Below are positions 25,656 to 34,754 of a stretch of DNA of 43,812 nt, in pieces. This stretch comes from Caldilineaceae bacterium. GTDB taxonomy: Bacteria > Chloroflexota > Anaerolineae > Caldilineales > Caldilineaceae. Each line of letters begins with the position of its first letter. Positions within the stretch are counted from its first letter, which is position 1. The DNA is taken from contig WTGY01000056.1 of assembly GCA_011523365.1 (NCBI GenBank), positions 1-43,812 on the forward strand, written 5' to 3'. Under the pieces are notes generated by a model. That model was not told the origin of the DNA and did no database searches. It was given only the letters and a program-made list of their open reading frames with translations. Both the position numbers and the translations under genes were made by a program.

Positions 25656-26600
25656 TCAGATTCGCCCCGCCGCAATCTCCAGCGCCCGGTCAACATCTGA
25701 CTTCGCCTCCTCTGTCCGTCCCAGCACGGCCTTCGCCACCGCCCGATTCCTGTAGGCCTCTATGTCGGTGGGCCGCCTCAGGATCACCTGGTCGTAGTCC
25801 GCAATGGCCTCCTCATACTCGCCGCGACGCTCCTTCGCATTTCCGCGATTAAAATATGGCTCAGCGCTCTCAGGCAGCAGCCGGACTGCTTCATCATAGT
25901 CGTCCACAGCCGCGCCAAGGCGTCCCAGCTTGGCCTGCGCTACACCCCGATTGTTGTACGCCGCCGCGTACTTTGGCCGCAAGCGTATCGCGCGCGCATA
26001 GTCGGCGACGGCCGCCTCGTACCGCCCCAACTCGACTTGCAACAGTCCCCGGCTGGTGAATGTCTCCACATTGTCCGGGTTTAGCCCAATTGCCGAGTCG
26101 AAATCCGCAATTGCCTCCTGTCTCCGACCAAGCCTGGACCTGACACTCCCCCGTACGAGGTAGACCCTCTCGTATTCGGGCTCGATGCGGACTGCCTCGT
26201 CCAGATCAGCTATTGCATCCCCGTACTGGCCAAGCTCGGCCAGGAGTAGCCCTCGATTCAAGTACGCGAAGACATTTTCCGGGTCATACCGAATCGCCGT
26301 ACCCAGGTCGACTATCGCATCCTGGTACTGCTGAAGGGCAGCCTTGGCATTGGCCCGGTTGATGTAGGCTTCGGCCAAATCCGGTTTCAGATGAACTGCC
26401 CGATCGTAATCCGCAACTGCTTCTTCATATTGGCCCAGGTTGCAGCTTACATTTCCTCGGTTATTGTAGGCCTCGGCGTAATCTGGCCTCAATCGAAGCG
26501 CCTGCGAGTACGCAGCCAGCGCCTCGCGAGACCCGGACACGCCTGCCTCGCTCAACCCGCCACTCGGCAGGAAATACGCCCGCGCTTGCCGTTCGGTCAT
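25656..26600 (-). CDS. TPR repeat protein
   Basis: A 314-aa protein built of about nine 34-residue tetratricopeptide repeats (YNNRGNVSCNLGQYEEAVADYDRAV is one unit), starting near residue 24. It has no signal peptide or enzyme domain of its own. Its ATG overlaps the stop of the preceding membrane-protein gene in ATGA, and a GAGCAGGAG site lies just upstream. The N-terminal residues RAYFLPSGGLSEAG look like the first TPR of a longer protein, so the two genes may be halves of an originally single membrane-anchored TPR protein, as often seen in this phylum. Probable role: protein-protein scaffold. Confidence 0.85.
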   Translation of the reverse strand: MTERQARAYFLPSGGLSEAGVSGSREALAAYSQALRLRPDYAEAYNNRGNVSCNLGQYEEAVADYDRAVHLKPDLAEAYINRANAKAALQQYQDAIVDLGTAIRYDPENVFAYLNRGLLLAELGQYGDAIADLDEAVRIEPEYERVYLVRGSVRSRLGRRQEAIADFDSAIGLNPDNVETFTSRGLLQVELGRYEAAVADYARAIRLRPKYAAAYNNRGVAQAKLGRLGAAVDDYDEAVRLLPESAEPYFNRGNAKERRGEYEEAIADYDQVILRRPTDIEAYRNRAVAKAVLGRTEEAKSDVDRALEIAAGRI

Positions 26601-27283
26601 CTCCTGGCGCTCCTGCTCAGCCGTTCCGACAAGTCACCTATCGAACGAAAGGCCAGCGACGCCAGTTCGTCGTTGCTCCCTTCCGCAACGCTGGCGATGT
26701 GCTTCCATCTCTCGATAGACTCGTCCAGCCGTCCTTCCTCCTCCAGTTGCCGGGCTTCCGCGATGGCAGATGCCCCGGCCCTGCCCGGTACGCGGCTGGA
26801 TTCCGCGCCGATCTGCGTTCGCGCGAAAGCCGGCTCTTCGCCTGCCATGCTGCGTAACGGCTCGTCTGCTTCCCCGCCAAAGCCCCGAATCTCTTCCGCA
26901 AGCCTGCCCGCCTCTTCTGCATGCCCGCGCGCCGCCTCCACGTTTCCCCGTATCGCCTCTTCGATATCCCCCAATCTCCTGAAAGCCAGATACCCCGCCG
27001 ACCCTAAGGCCAAGGCAAACAAGGTCAGCAGAACTGCGATTCCAGTCAGCCACCATCCCACCAAGTCTGCCCGGTCGTCCAGAATCTCCCGCCGCAGTTC
27101 GTTGAACTGGCGCTGAATTTCAACCTCCGTGGCCGCATCGAGCGGGGAACTCTCTTCAGGGGCGCCGCCATCTTGGCCCGCAGGAGCTTGCCCTGACAAC
27201 GTCGTAGGCCCAGCTAATATGACCGCCGCCGCAATCGCCAGCGCAAGGATCAGATTCCACTTCAAGTTCCGAATGATTCGCAT
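26597..27283 (-). CDS. Single-pass membrane protein, N-terminal partner of the TPR protein
   Basis: A 228-aa protein with a signal-like hydrophobic segment (about 9-28), a second TM helix (about 76-97, GWWLTGIAVLLTLFALALGS) and a helical, Ala/Glu-rich part that resembles a coiled coil (RRLGDIEEAIRGNVEAARG). The last ~60 residues (EEEGRLDESIERWKHIASVAEG) look like the start of a TPR array. It ends in ATGA overlapping the next ORF. Relatives that I recall from this phylum have the same architecture joined to TPRs in one chain. Function unknown; the membrane location is predicted from the helices. Confidence 0.75.
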   Translation of the reverse strand: MRIIRNLKWNLILALAIAAAVILAGPTTLSGQAPAGQDGGAPEESSPLDAATEVEIQRQFNELRREILDDRADLVGWWLTGIAVLLTLFALALGSAGYLAFRRLGDIEEAIRGNVEAARGHAEEAGRLAEEIRGFGGEADEPLRSMAGEEPAFARTQIGAESSRVPGRAGASAIAEARQLEEEGRLDESIERWKHIASVAEGSNDELASLAFRSIGDLSERLSRSARR

Positions 27284-27597
27284 TTCAAGACGCGCTCAGT
27301 CTCCTGACCTACCTGTGAAACGTAACGGCATCATCGGTTTCTCCACCATTTACCGTACGTATATCTCTTATTTGACTGGGAATCTGCTGTGCAATTCAAC
27401 GCACGACTACAGCTGGATGAGGAGAAATCTCTTCACTTTTGTATAGGTGCCGCTCCAGTCTTCTCCCGACTTCCTGGGCATTGCGCCCGAATTGGGACAT
27501 CCAGCACCATTATCTGGTCATTCCCATTCTAGGGCACGCTGGCAGTAGAGGCAACACAGTCAGGGAACGCTGCGAATCTAGGCGTTCCCCATCTTCA
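27284..27597. other. 314-base gap between TPR pair and FRG gene
   Basis: No credible gene, tRNA or repeat was recognised here. Base composition is AT-richer than the flanking TPR genes (for example 27350-27440). A promoter for the TPR pair may lie in it, but no -35/-10 pair at good spacing stands out. Confidence 0.4.
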
Positions 27598-29187
27598 TCA
27601 CCACGCCTCACCCTTCACCACGACGACAAATCCTACGTTGCCTATGTAGCCCTTACCACCAGGCAGATTTACGCCTCCGGTGTTGCCATCATTTCCTTTT
27701 GCGCCATGGAAATTGAAAAACTCTGTATGCCTGTTCTCAGGGTCGGCCCTCAGAGATACCTCAATGACCAAACGTTGCGAATCGTCCCTGTACCGCGGCG
27801 AGTCCACTATGTATCCGTCCCCGCCTATCCTGTTCAGTATGGCCGCCACACCGTTCCGATTGCAGATGACCCCGAATCCCCTGTCTCCACCTTGAATCGC
27901 GGCATCATAACATTCAAGCGCATCGTCAAAGCGGCCCAGCGTGACAAGTACATTGCCTTTGTTGAACTGTGCGTAGGGACTGCCGGCTACTATGGCATCA
28001 TCATAATCCCAAACTGCTTCGCAGAATCTCCCCAATTGGAGGTATGTATTTCCTCTGTTCAGGTAACTCGAAGCTCTTCTTACACTGTCGTGCATTCCAA
28101 TGCGGATTGCTTCTCCATAGTCTTCGAGCGCGCCCGTCAAGTCTTCTAATTCAGCCTTTGTGTTCCCGCGGTTAAAGTAGAGTTGCCAAATACGGTGTTT
28201 GTTGGTTGAGCCGTCTGCCTTCCTGGCGAGTTCCTCTGCCAGCCTTTCTTCATAGCGGATCCCCAGATCGTAGTCTCCACGGGCGCCTCCCAAATTCCCC
28301 GATGCTGCTTTGGCATTCCCTCTGACATAGAGGAAGTAACCCATTTCGTCATCAGTGGCAAGCTCAATACTCTGGTCGTAATGGGCTATCGCGCCAGTAA
28401 AGTCACCCTGCAAATAGCACTGGTTGCCCAATAGCAGGCTGAATTCAGGATCTCTTATCTGTGGTATTGGAAGTCTTGGGCTGTTCACAACCGAAAACCT
28501 CTGTAGATCGGCAAAAAGAGCAGGTTTGCGAAAGCCGAGCATCTCTTCTAGTTCTTCACGTATCTGCGGCTTGTCAGAAGCGGCGATGACTAAAGAGCTG
28601 ACCGCGTCAGTTGAAATCAGCGGCCACGCCTGTACCCCCAATCCTCCGCTTAGCGATGCACGGGCAGAGTTCTTTTCTTGTTCCGACAACTCAAAAAAAA
28701 GGTTTCCGCTTTCTCTGTCAGGCCATCTGAAAATCTCTTCGACACTTTGAACTGCTTCGCCAATCTCTATCCGCCGAAACCTGCTCTCACCGTCCAGGTC
28801 CAGGACATACACCCTCCCATCAATTCCATCCTCTTCACATGCATACCACAAAGCAGTCAAAGGGTCTAACGAGAAATCTAGGAAACCCGTTGCCGCGCCG
28901 AAGCCATGAAGTTTGGCCAGCAGCTGAATGTCCGGAATCCTGTGGCCATTTGCGCTTCCAAAGCCATAGCTTCTTGCAGGATCCAACAATACCGATCGAT
29001 GGTAGACCCAGTGCATATCGGCATAAAGTGCACTCTCAATGACGCTTTCCTCATCTTCGAAATAACTGATAAGTCGACGCGTCGCTGCAGAAAGTAACTT
29101 CCAGCTGCTGTCAGCCTGCCCTCGGAACACACAAGTACTGGGCAAATCGCCTATTTTGCTCAAGAAGGCCCTTTCAACAGACGTCAC
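27598..29187 (-). CDS. FRG-domain protein with TPR repeats and glycine-rich tail
   Basis: A 529-aa protein. Residues about 15-190 match the FRG domain (named for FRG in VFRGQADSSWKL at 20-31) with the second hallmark at about 91-118, LAKLHGFGAATGFLDFSLDP, where the usual core is QHYGLPTRLLDW-like. Residues about 245-430 contain five or six TPR units. The last ~60 residues include a Gly/Asn-rich segment, GAKGNDGNTGGVNLPGG, which I cannot assign. The GTG start has GAGGAG nine bases upstream. FRG domains occur in putative antiphage and stress genes, but their activity is not established as far as I know. Base composition is lower in GC than the Suf and dnaX regions (29 of 60 for 28501-28560), suggesting acquisition. 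Confidence 0.78.
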   Translation of the reverse strand: MTSVERAFLSKIGDLPSTCVFRGQADSSWKLLSAATRRLISYFEDEESVIESALYADMHWVYHRSVLLDPARSYGFGSANGHRIPDIQLLAKLHGFGAATGFLDFSLDPLTALWYACEEDGIDGRVYVLDLDGESRFRRIEIGEAVQSVEEIFRWPDRESGNLFFELSEQEKNSARASLSGGLGVQAWPLISTDAVSSLVIAASDKPQIREELEEMLGFRKPALFADLQRFSVVNSPRLPIPQIRDPEFSLLLGNQCYLQGDFTGAIAHYDQSIELATDDEMGYFLYVRGNAKAASGNLGGARGDYDLGIRYEERLAEELARKADGSTNKHRIWQLYFNRGNTKAELEDLTGALEDYGEAIRIGMHDSVRRASSYLNRGNTYLQLGRFCEAVWDYDDAIVAGSPYAQFNKGNVLVTLGRFDDALECYDAAIQGGDRGFGVICNRNGVAAILNRIGGDGYIVDSPRYRDDSQRLVIEVSLRADPENRHTEFFNFHGAKGNDGNTGGVNLPGGKGYIGNVGFVVVVKGEAW

Positions 29188-30312
29188 CTACGTTGCTCCT
29201 CTGGGTTTTCCCAACGAAATCTCTAAGACCGGAATCCCAGTCGTAAATGTTTGCAGTGCGCACGGGACAAGCCCCGGATCGCTTGCCTTCAGGAGAGGGA
29301 AGATCCGAAAAGGCTAGGGAACATCGAACCTCTAAGTTGTAGGGGCGCCCCTTGCAGGTACCCTGTCGGTTGCACTCAATCATTGGCAAAAGAACCAGCT
29401 ATCTCGTCACCATCCCAGGCCCAACCAATCCCGGGAAGAATGTAGCCAAGCGCCAAAATTGTCACTGCTGTGGCTGTCATGCGCAGGTCGCCCTTTTGCC
29501 AGGTTGATAACAGTTTTTTCCTGTTTCACTCTTTCCATCCGGACTTCTCCCTTTTGCGGCCTCCTTCCTCCTGAAGTGACAATTGACCCCAAGTCAACTA
29601 CCCTCCATAGGAAATAAATCACTTGCCCCGATTCTTCCTGGAACGAGTCGCGGCAAATCCGACAGAGCATCTGTGGAGGAAAGGCGCCATTGCACGCGCC
29701 GATTTCAATATGAGCGCTGACTGCTATCGATTGTGTCGTCCGGGGTTCCCGGGGCGTGGGAAAATCATTGCTACTTTTCAAAGGGGAGGCAAGGGTACTG
29801 CAAACTGAGCAACCCCATTTCGGCGCTGTAAGTTTGGCTGTGGTTCCCGATGAATTTGTGAGGGCCAGCTTCATTGCTGTTCCGTTCACACCAGGCAGAC
29901 CAAAAGTCAACTGCGCAACGGAGTCTCACGTCCTGCTATCCGCGTATACCTGACGCTGCCGTTGTATGCTCTATCCTCTGGGGTCACTGCAGAGGAGGCT
30001 CAATTGCCCAGAGTCTCTGCCTCCTCAACCAATTCCAACTCTGTCCCCACAAGAATGCTGGGGGCGAAGCCATCTCACCATGGAAAAAATGGGTCGAAGC
30101 TAGGCGGGAGCATATCTGCACTGCTCGCCGCCTGTTTCCAGGCCCCTACATCCTAGTTAAAGCACATTTCTCGCTGTTGTGCAAAATCTGTATCTATTGT
30201 TTGTGCTTATTCGTGAATGCTCGGCCATAGTCAGTTCGCGACGCTGAAAGAAGAGTGCAAAATTCTCTCTCCCCTCCCCTCTCTTCGCTCCAGTTCTTCT
30301 TTTATCGCTGCT
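29188..30312. other. 1.1-kb stretch with little coding evidence
   Basis: Located upstream of the FRG gene and before repeat copy C. The longest frame here (29407-29910, minus, 167 aa) shows no domain, has unusual composition and no good start, so I do not call it. Short AT-rich parts such as 30160-30230 and the mixed context suggest decayed genes or a hub for insertions. A 34-aa peptide frame is listed separately with low confidence. Confidence 0.5.
29376..29480 (-). CDS. Possible 34-aa membrane peptide or gene remnant
   Basis: Minus-strand ATG at 29480 opens a frame with a hydrophobic run (VTILALGYILPGIGWAW) followed by DGDEIAGSF and a stop. AAAAGGGCG lies upstream as a weak ribosome-binding site. 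It could be a short transmembrane peptide, or the N-terminal signal of a broken exported protein. Coding status cannot be decided from the sequence alone. Confidence 0.2.
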   Translation of the reverse strand: MTATAVTILALGYILPGIGWAWDGDEIAGSFAND

Positions 30313-30640
30313 TTCACTGACCACTGACTACGGCAACTCCGGGCGGTCGGGCCTTCGGCCCTCACTTGTGCAAGGGCTCCGCCCTCTCAACGCCCCCGGT
30401 CCTACTCGCGCCGCAGCGGGTGCGCGGCAATTCGACGTTAGCGTCCCGCGACGGCCGGTGCTCCCCCAATGCCGCGTTGTGCCAGATTCCAATTGTGGGC
30501 GAGCGCAGGAAAGGCGGGTGAGGCAACGCCCACTCTTGCCCACCGTACACCGCTATGACTTTCAAGAGTCCGCCATAGAATTCCTGGTGGTGCGTTCCTT
30601 CATTCCCGATCCAGGCAGAAGGCACACAGTACGTAAAAAA
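30313..30640 (+). repeat. Dispersed intergenic repeat, copy C
   Basis: It starts at TCACTGACCACTGACTACGGCA and continues with GGGCGGTCGGGCC, then GGGCC-TTC-GGCCC and a weaker GGGC/GCCC hairpin, as in copy B. From 30419 onward it matches copy A (window positions 1-225). This is the only copy in the window showing both halves, so the full element is about 330 bases or longer. No ORF inside is credible. Confidence 0.75.
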
Positions 30641-30736
30641 GAACGGACTAGCAGATACCTCTCTCTAGAGACCCGCGATGGGGGCCCTCTGACTGCAATC
30701 TGCTTGAACTTGAACCTTTGAGACTTTCAGCCAGAC

Positions 30737-32332
30737 TCACTTCTGTTCTTCCTCCGCGCTCCCTTCTCCCAACTGTTGAAGAAATCCCAGCGCAACCATC
30801 TGCAACAGAAACGGATGGCTGTGAAGCTGTTCGCTGACTAAGCTTGCAGCAACGATCACAGCGTAGCCGGCGTGAGTCTCGTCTCCCCCAAAATGCAGCC
30901 ACGCCGCCTGCGCCAGCAGCGCCTGCCGCAGTTGCACCGCCAGTTCTCGCGGAACCTCCTCAGATACAACTGACGCCGCCAACCTGCCCAATGCCTCCAC
31001 CGAAATGCCGCCCAGACTCCCCAATCCACTTCTATCCGCATTGCCGCCCGCCAACCGGCGCCCAATCTCTCCCGCAGCTGCGTCTGTATTTGCTACCGGC
31101 AGCACCCAGCTTGCCATAGCCGGATGCTTCAAAAGCGCAGCCGCAATCGCTGGCAGTTCTTCCCTCTTCCTTTCCCACAGCTCCCGCCCTGAATCCAGTA
31201 AGGACGACAACCCACCAAGATCTGCTTCTCCCTCACACTCGAACAAAAAGGGACAGAACAGCTTGAACTCGTCCGGCAAAGGACGCTCCGAGCCCTGCCA
31301 CTGGCCCTCCAGGCTCTCTTGCAGGCAATTTCGCGCATAGCTGTAAGGAACGACAACGAAAACGGTCCTCTCTCCGGGTGCCACCGAAATAGACAGCGAC
31401 TCCCCTACCTGTCGCCTCGTTGGAAGTTGGCGCCTTTCCAGGCTCTCGCCCCCAAATGCCCCAAGAATCCCCGCCCCTCTGTTGACGCGCAGCCCGACCA
31501 GTCTGCAGTAATCTTCGGCACACTCACCGAGGAACCAAAGGTGCTGCGTGCCCTGTATATCGCTTGGCGAGAGGAGCGCCCACCAGTCGTCAGCACTCTG
31601 AAGTTCCCAGCGAACGCCCGCAAGCCGCAGCTTGCGCAGGTTTCGCTCCGCAGTCTGCGCCAGTTCTGGCCGCAAAGTCGACTGCAGCGTGTGTAACGCC
31701 GCCGCGCTCTGCCTCCCGACTTCAGGCCCGCGTAGCGCGCCCAGACTGTCCAGTGCTGCCTCGGCGATGCCCCTCCGGGAATCGTACGCGATCAGCCGCA
31801 GCAACTCCGGCCGGTCAGCTTCCGGCAATTGGCCGATGAGATCAAGCACCAGGTAGGCAACATCCTGATTCTCCTGCCTCATCTGTCTCTCGTACTCGAG
31901 CAGCACGTGCCGGTTCGACCGCGCCTCCGCCACCGCTTCCTGCAGGCTCTGCATCACAATCAGATTCGGATCCCTCAAATCCCCCATCAGGCCCGCCGAA
32001 ACCTCAATCTGAAGAAACTTCTCCAGGATCATCGCCGCGTTCAATCGAGTCTGTGTGGGATTGTCCCGTCGTCCAGCCTCTTTGCGCAGCATCTCAGCCG
32101 TTTCCGGCCCACCCAGTAGCGCCGCGAGCCGGCCCAAGCCGCCCCGCATCTGGCTGCTGACCGTATCCAGATGCTTGCGAACTGCCGGGAGTACTAGCTC
32201 TGGAGGGAATTCGTGCGCGATCCTCTGCGCCTCTCTAACCATGTCCGACTCGGAAGTCGTATCGGCAAGTCCCGCGACCGCCTCCTCCACGACCCTTCTC
32301 TGGGGAAGCGAATGAATGATCTTTTTGCCCAT
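30737..32332 (-). CDS. HEAT-like helical repeat protein, unknown function
   Basis: A soluble protein of about 531 aa (543 if read from 32368; the Met at 32332 begins MGKKIIHSLPQRRVVEE and is preferred). It appears all-helical in its first half, with short repeat-like units such as PELLRLIAYDSRRGIAEAALDSLGAL resembling HEAT/ARM repeats. A central beta-like part contains APGERTVFVVVPYSY. No signal, TM helix or catalytic motif. It is transcribed away from dnaX. I do not recognise a named family. Confidence 0.72.
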   Translation of the reverse strand: MGKKIIHSLPQRRVVEEAVAGLADTTSESDMVREAQRIAHEFPPELVLPAVRKHLDTVSSQMRGGLGRLAALLGGPETAEMLRKEAGRRDNPTQTRLNAAMILEKFLQIEVSAGLMGDLRDPNLIVMQSLQEAVAEARSNRHVLLEYERQMRQENQDVAYLVLDLIGQLPEADRPELLRLIAYDSRRGIAEAALDSLGALRGPEVGRQSAAALHTLQSTLRPELAQTAERNLRKLRLAGVRWELQSADDWWALLSPSDIQGTQHLWFLGECAEDYCRLVGLRVNRGAGILGAFGGESLERRQLPTRRQVGESLSISVAPGERTVFVVVPYSYARNCLQESLEGQWQGSERPLPDEFKLFCPFLFECEGEADLGGLSSLLDSGRELWERKREELPAIAAALLKHPAMASWVLPVANTDAAAGEIGRRLAGGNADRSGLGSLGGISVEALGRLAASVVSEEVPRELAVQLRQALLAQAAWLHFGGDETHAGYAVIVAASLVSEQLHSHPFLLQMVALGFLQQLGEGSAEEEQK

Positions 32333-32531
32333 AACTGAAGTATACCACGCAGGAAAACGCTCTGGCATCCTGGAATGAGTTCAAACCCTCACTTGCCTCA
32401 GATTGCGATTGACTCTAGTCCAGTCCTCACGGCCATCCCCATGAGACTGCCAGTCACTGACCACAGCCGTCAAGCCCTGTACCTGCCCCATCTCACCCCA
32501 GAGTCGGGCAGCACCCGAAAACGCCTATCTG

Positions 32532-32560
32532 TTTGCTCCCCCTTCTGCCCGGTGGTAGAC
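32532..32560 (+). promoter_or_regulatory. Possible promoter of dnaX-ybaB-recR
   Basis: TTGCTC (32532-32537) and TAGACT (32555-32560) are 17 bases apart, about 77 bases before the dnaX start. Both boxes are moderate matches to consensus. Confidence 0.4.
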
Positions 32561-32636
32561 TGAACTGTGTTGTCCGAATGGGCCGTTTACGGGCGCGAGC
32601 CTTCCCCGAATCTGTCGTCCAATTGGAGCGAGACAC

Positions 32637-34286
32637 ATGGCACAGGCGCTCTACCGCAAGTGGCGCAGCCAGACCTTTGACGAGGTCGTAGGGCAGGAAC
32701 ACGTGACGACCACCCTCCTCAACGCTCTGCGCGATGGGCGGGTCGCTCACGCCTACCTGTTTGCCGGACCCCGCGGCACCGGCAAGACCTCCACCGCCAG
32801 AATCCTTGCCAAAGCGCTGAACTGTACCGACCAGGAGAACCAGCCCTGTAACCGCTGCGACCATTGCACCGCCATCAACGAAGGCCGCATGTTGGACCTC
32901 ATCGAAATTGACGCTGCCAGCAACAACAGTGTCGACGACGTTAGAGAACTCCGCGAAAAGGTCGGCTTCCAGCCTAGCGAGTCCCGCTACAAGATCTACA
33001 TCATCGACGAGGTACACATGCTCAGCACCAGCGCTTTCAACGCCCTGCTGAAAACGCTGGAAGAGCCTCCCCCCTACGCACGTTTCGTCCTGGCGACGAC
33101 CGAACCCCATCGCATTCCCGCTACCGTTCTCAGCCGCTGCCAGCGCTTTGATTTCCGCCGCATTCCAGTCGCCGAAATCGCAGACCACCTGACGCACATC
33201 GCCGCCGAAGAGGGTTTCGAAGTCCAGGAAGCCGCGGTCTTCGCCATTGCTCGTAGTGCACAAGGCTGTATGCGCGACGCAGTCAGTCTCCTCGACCAGA
33301 TGACCAGCTACGGCGCCGCCTCCCCCGGGGATGACAACCTCGCAATCTCCCTGGAACAAGTGCAACAGGTCTTGGGCAGCGCTGCCAGTGAAACGGTATC
33401 CGCGCTTGTGGATGCCTTGGCGGCCAAAGATGTATCCGCAGGCTTGGCCCTGATCCACGACCTGCTTCTCCAGGGAGGAAGCCTCACCGAATTCGTGGGC
33501 CAGGTGATCGAACACCTGCGCGGCGTAATGCTCGTGCAAATGGTCGGCGATGGCGCGCTGCTTGACGACTGCGCTCCCGACACCGTCCACACTATGCAAG
33601 AACAGGCAAAGAAGATAGACAACGCCGATACGCTTTGGGCCATCAAACGGTTCAGCCAGGCCATGTCGGAGCTCAAAGGAGGCTTCCAGCCCCAGCTTCC
33701 CCTGGAGCTGGCGCTCGTCGAACTCATCGAAGGTGTTCAACCTCAGCCCGTTGCGGCGGCGGCGCCCCCCCGGACAGCTGCCCAGCCGGCAACACCCCCT
33801 TCCCCCGCCGCGGCCAAAGGTACCACGCCGCCCGCTGCGCGCCCCGACGGGAGTCCGGTCGCCGATCGGCCGGCCGCAGCGCCACTGGATGCCGAGGCTA
33901 TGCAGCGCCTGAGAAACCGCTGGGACGAGTTCATGAACAAAGTCCGCGAACGGTGCGGCCCAAAGCAACAAGCCTCGCTGCGCTCCATACGCGATCTTGC
34001 CATCGGCGGAGATGCCGTGGCAATCGCCTTCGGAAACAACTCCTTTACCCAGGGCGTGATTTCCGAGGCCAAAACCAGGGACGCCATCGCCGCAATCCTG
34101 ACAGAGATACTCGGCCAGCAGGTAACGGTCATCTGCCAGAGCGGCGAAAAAGCCTCGATCCCTTCTAACACAGGGCAGGCCGTCGAGGAGAACACTACCA
34201 GTGGGCCGGATCCCTTGCTGGAGTACGCCGTGTCCGAACTGGGCGCCCAGGTCAACGAGAGCCGTCGCGGAGCCGACCGACACTGA
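32637..34286 (+). CDS. dnaX: DNA polymerase III subunit gamma/tau
   Basis: A 549-aa clamp-loader ATPase. It has Walker A GPRGTGKT at 44-51, a zinc module with Cys63, 71, 74 and 77, the Walker B/DExx region IIDEVHMLS, and the sensor region TVLSRCQRFDFRR. After residue ~375 comes a Pro/Ala-rich linker (QPATPPSPAAAKG) and a C-terminal domain with moderate length, shorter than in E. coli tau. I saw no A-AAA-AAG type slippery site, so there is no visible sign of a programmed frameshift. GGAGCGAG precedes the ATG. The order dnaX-ybaB-recR is classical. Confidence 0.97.
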   Translation: MAQALYRKWRSQTFDEVVGQEHVTTTLLNALRDGRVAHAYLFAGPRGTGKTSTARILAKALNCTDQENQPCNRCDHCTAINEGRMLDLIEIDAASNNSVDDVRELREKVGFQPSESRYKIYIIDEVHMLSTSAFNALLKTLEEPPPYARFVLATTEPHRIPATVLSRCQRFDFRRIPVAEIADHLTHIAAEEGFEVQEAAVFAIARSAQGCMRDAVSLLDQMTSYGAASPGDDNLAISLEQVQQVLGSAASETVSALVDALAAKDVSAGLALIHDLLLQGGSLTEFVGQVIEHLRGVMLVQMVGDGALLDDCAPDTVHTMQEQAKKIDNADTLWAIKRFSQAMSELKGGFQPQLPLELALVELIEGVQPQPVAAAAPPRTAAQPATPPSPAAAKGTTPPAARPDGSPVADRPAAAPLDAEAMQRLRNRWDEFMNKVRERCGPKQQASLRSIRDLAIGGDAVAIAFGNNSFTQGVISEAKTRDAIAAILTEILGQQVTVICQSGEKASIPSNTGQAVEENTTSGPDPLLEYAVSELGAQVNESRRGADRH

Positions 34287-34321
34287 AGCAGCAACGTACC
34301 ACTTGCACCGGGAGAAAATGA

Positions 34322-34729
34322 ATGGCGAAAAAGAAGAGAAATCGCAGAACAAGAAGCGGCAACAATCCCTTCGGAGGCGGCGCCCCTGGCATGCCTGCCG
34401 GCGGCTCAATCGGCGGCGGCATGGGCGGTGACCTCGCCGCCCGCGTGCGCAAGATGCAGGGTGACATGGAAAAGGCACAGGAAGAACTGGCCGAAGAGAT
34501 CGTAACCGGCAGCGCCGGCGGGGGCATGGTCGAAGTGGATATGGACGGCCATCAGGCAGTCCAGGCCGTGCGCGTCAAACCGGAAGTCGTCGACCCCGAC
34601 GACGTGGAAATGCTGGAAGACCTCCTTCTGGCAGCCATAGGCGACGCCTCGGAAAAGGTGAAATCCCTCACCGAAGAACGCATGGGTGGATTCGCCGACG
34701 GCCTTAACATCCCTGGCCTTGGATTCTGA
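34322..34729 (+). CDS. ybaB: YbaB/EbfC family nucleoid-associated protein
   Basis: A 135-aa DNA-binding protein of the YbaB/EbfC family. Core segments are LAARVRKMQGDMEKAQEELAEE, GSAGGGMVEVDMDGHQAVQAV and the DPDDVEMLEDLLLAAIGDASEKV helix. The N-terminus is extended by about 35 residues, first Lys/Arg-rich and then Gly/Pro-rich. GGGAG stands six bases before the ATG. Located between dnaX and recR, as in most bacteria. Confidence 0.95.
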   Translation: MAKKKRNRRTRSGNNPFGGGAPGMPAGGSIGGGMGGDLAARVRKMQGDMEKAQEELAEEIVTGSAGGGMVEVDMDGHQAVQAVRVKPEVVDPDDVEMLEDLLLAAIGDASEKVKSLTEERMGGFADGLNIPGLGF

Positions 34730-34754
34730 ACCTATAGCATCCTGAGATCGCGCA

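Noticed and set aside
29407..29910. 167-aa minus-strand frame in the gene-poor zone
   Set aside because: No domain, no good ribosome-binding site, and an amino-acid composition unlike the other genes. It may include a decayed gene but cannot be supported.
32820..32880. Possible programmed frameshift in dnaX
   Set aside because: No A-rich slippery heptamer with following hairpin was found, and the frame continues to a normal tau-like end.
32493..34478. 661-aa open frame on the minus strand, longer than dnaX
   Set aside because: It is the antisense of dnaX and ybaB, has no recognisable domain, and its composition mirrors the codon pattern of the true gene. dnaX on the plus strand has all expected motifs.
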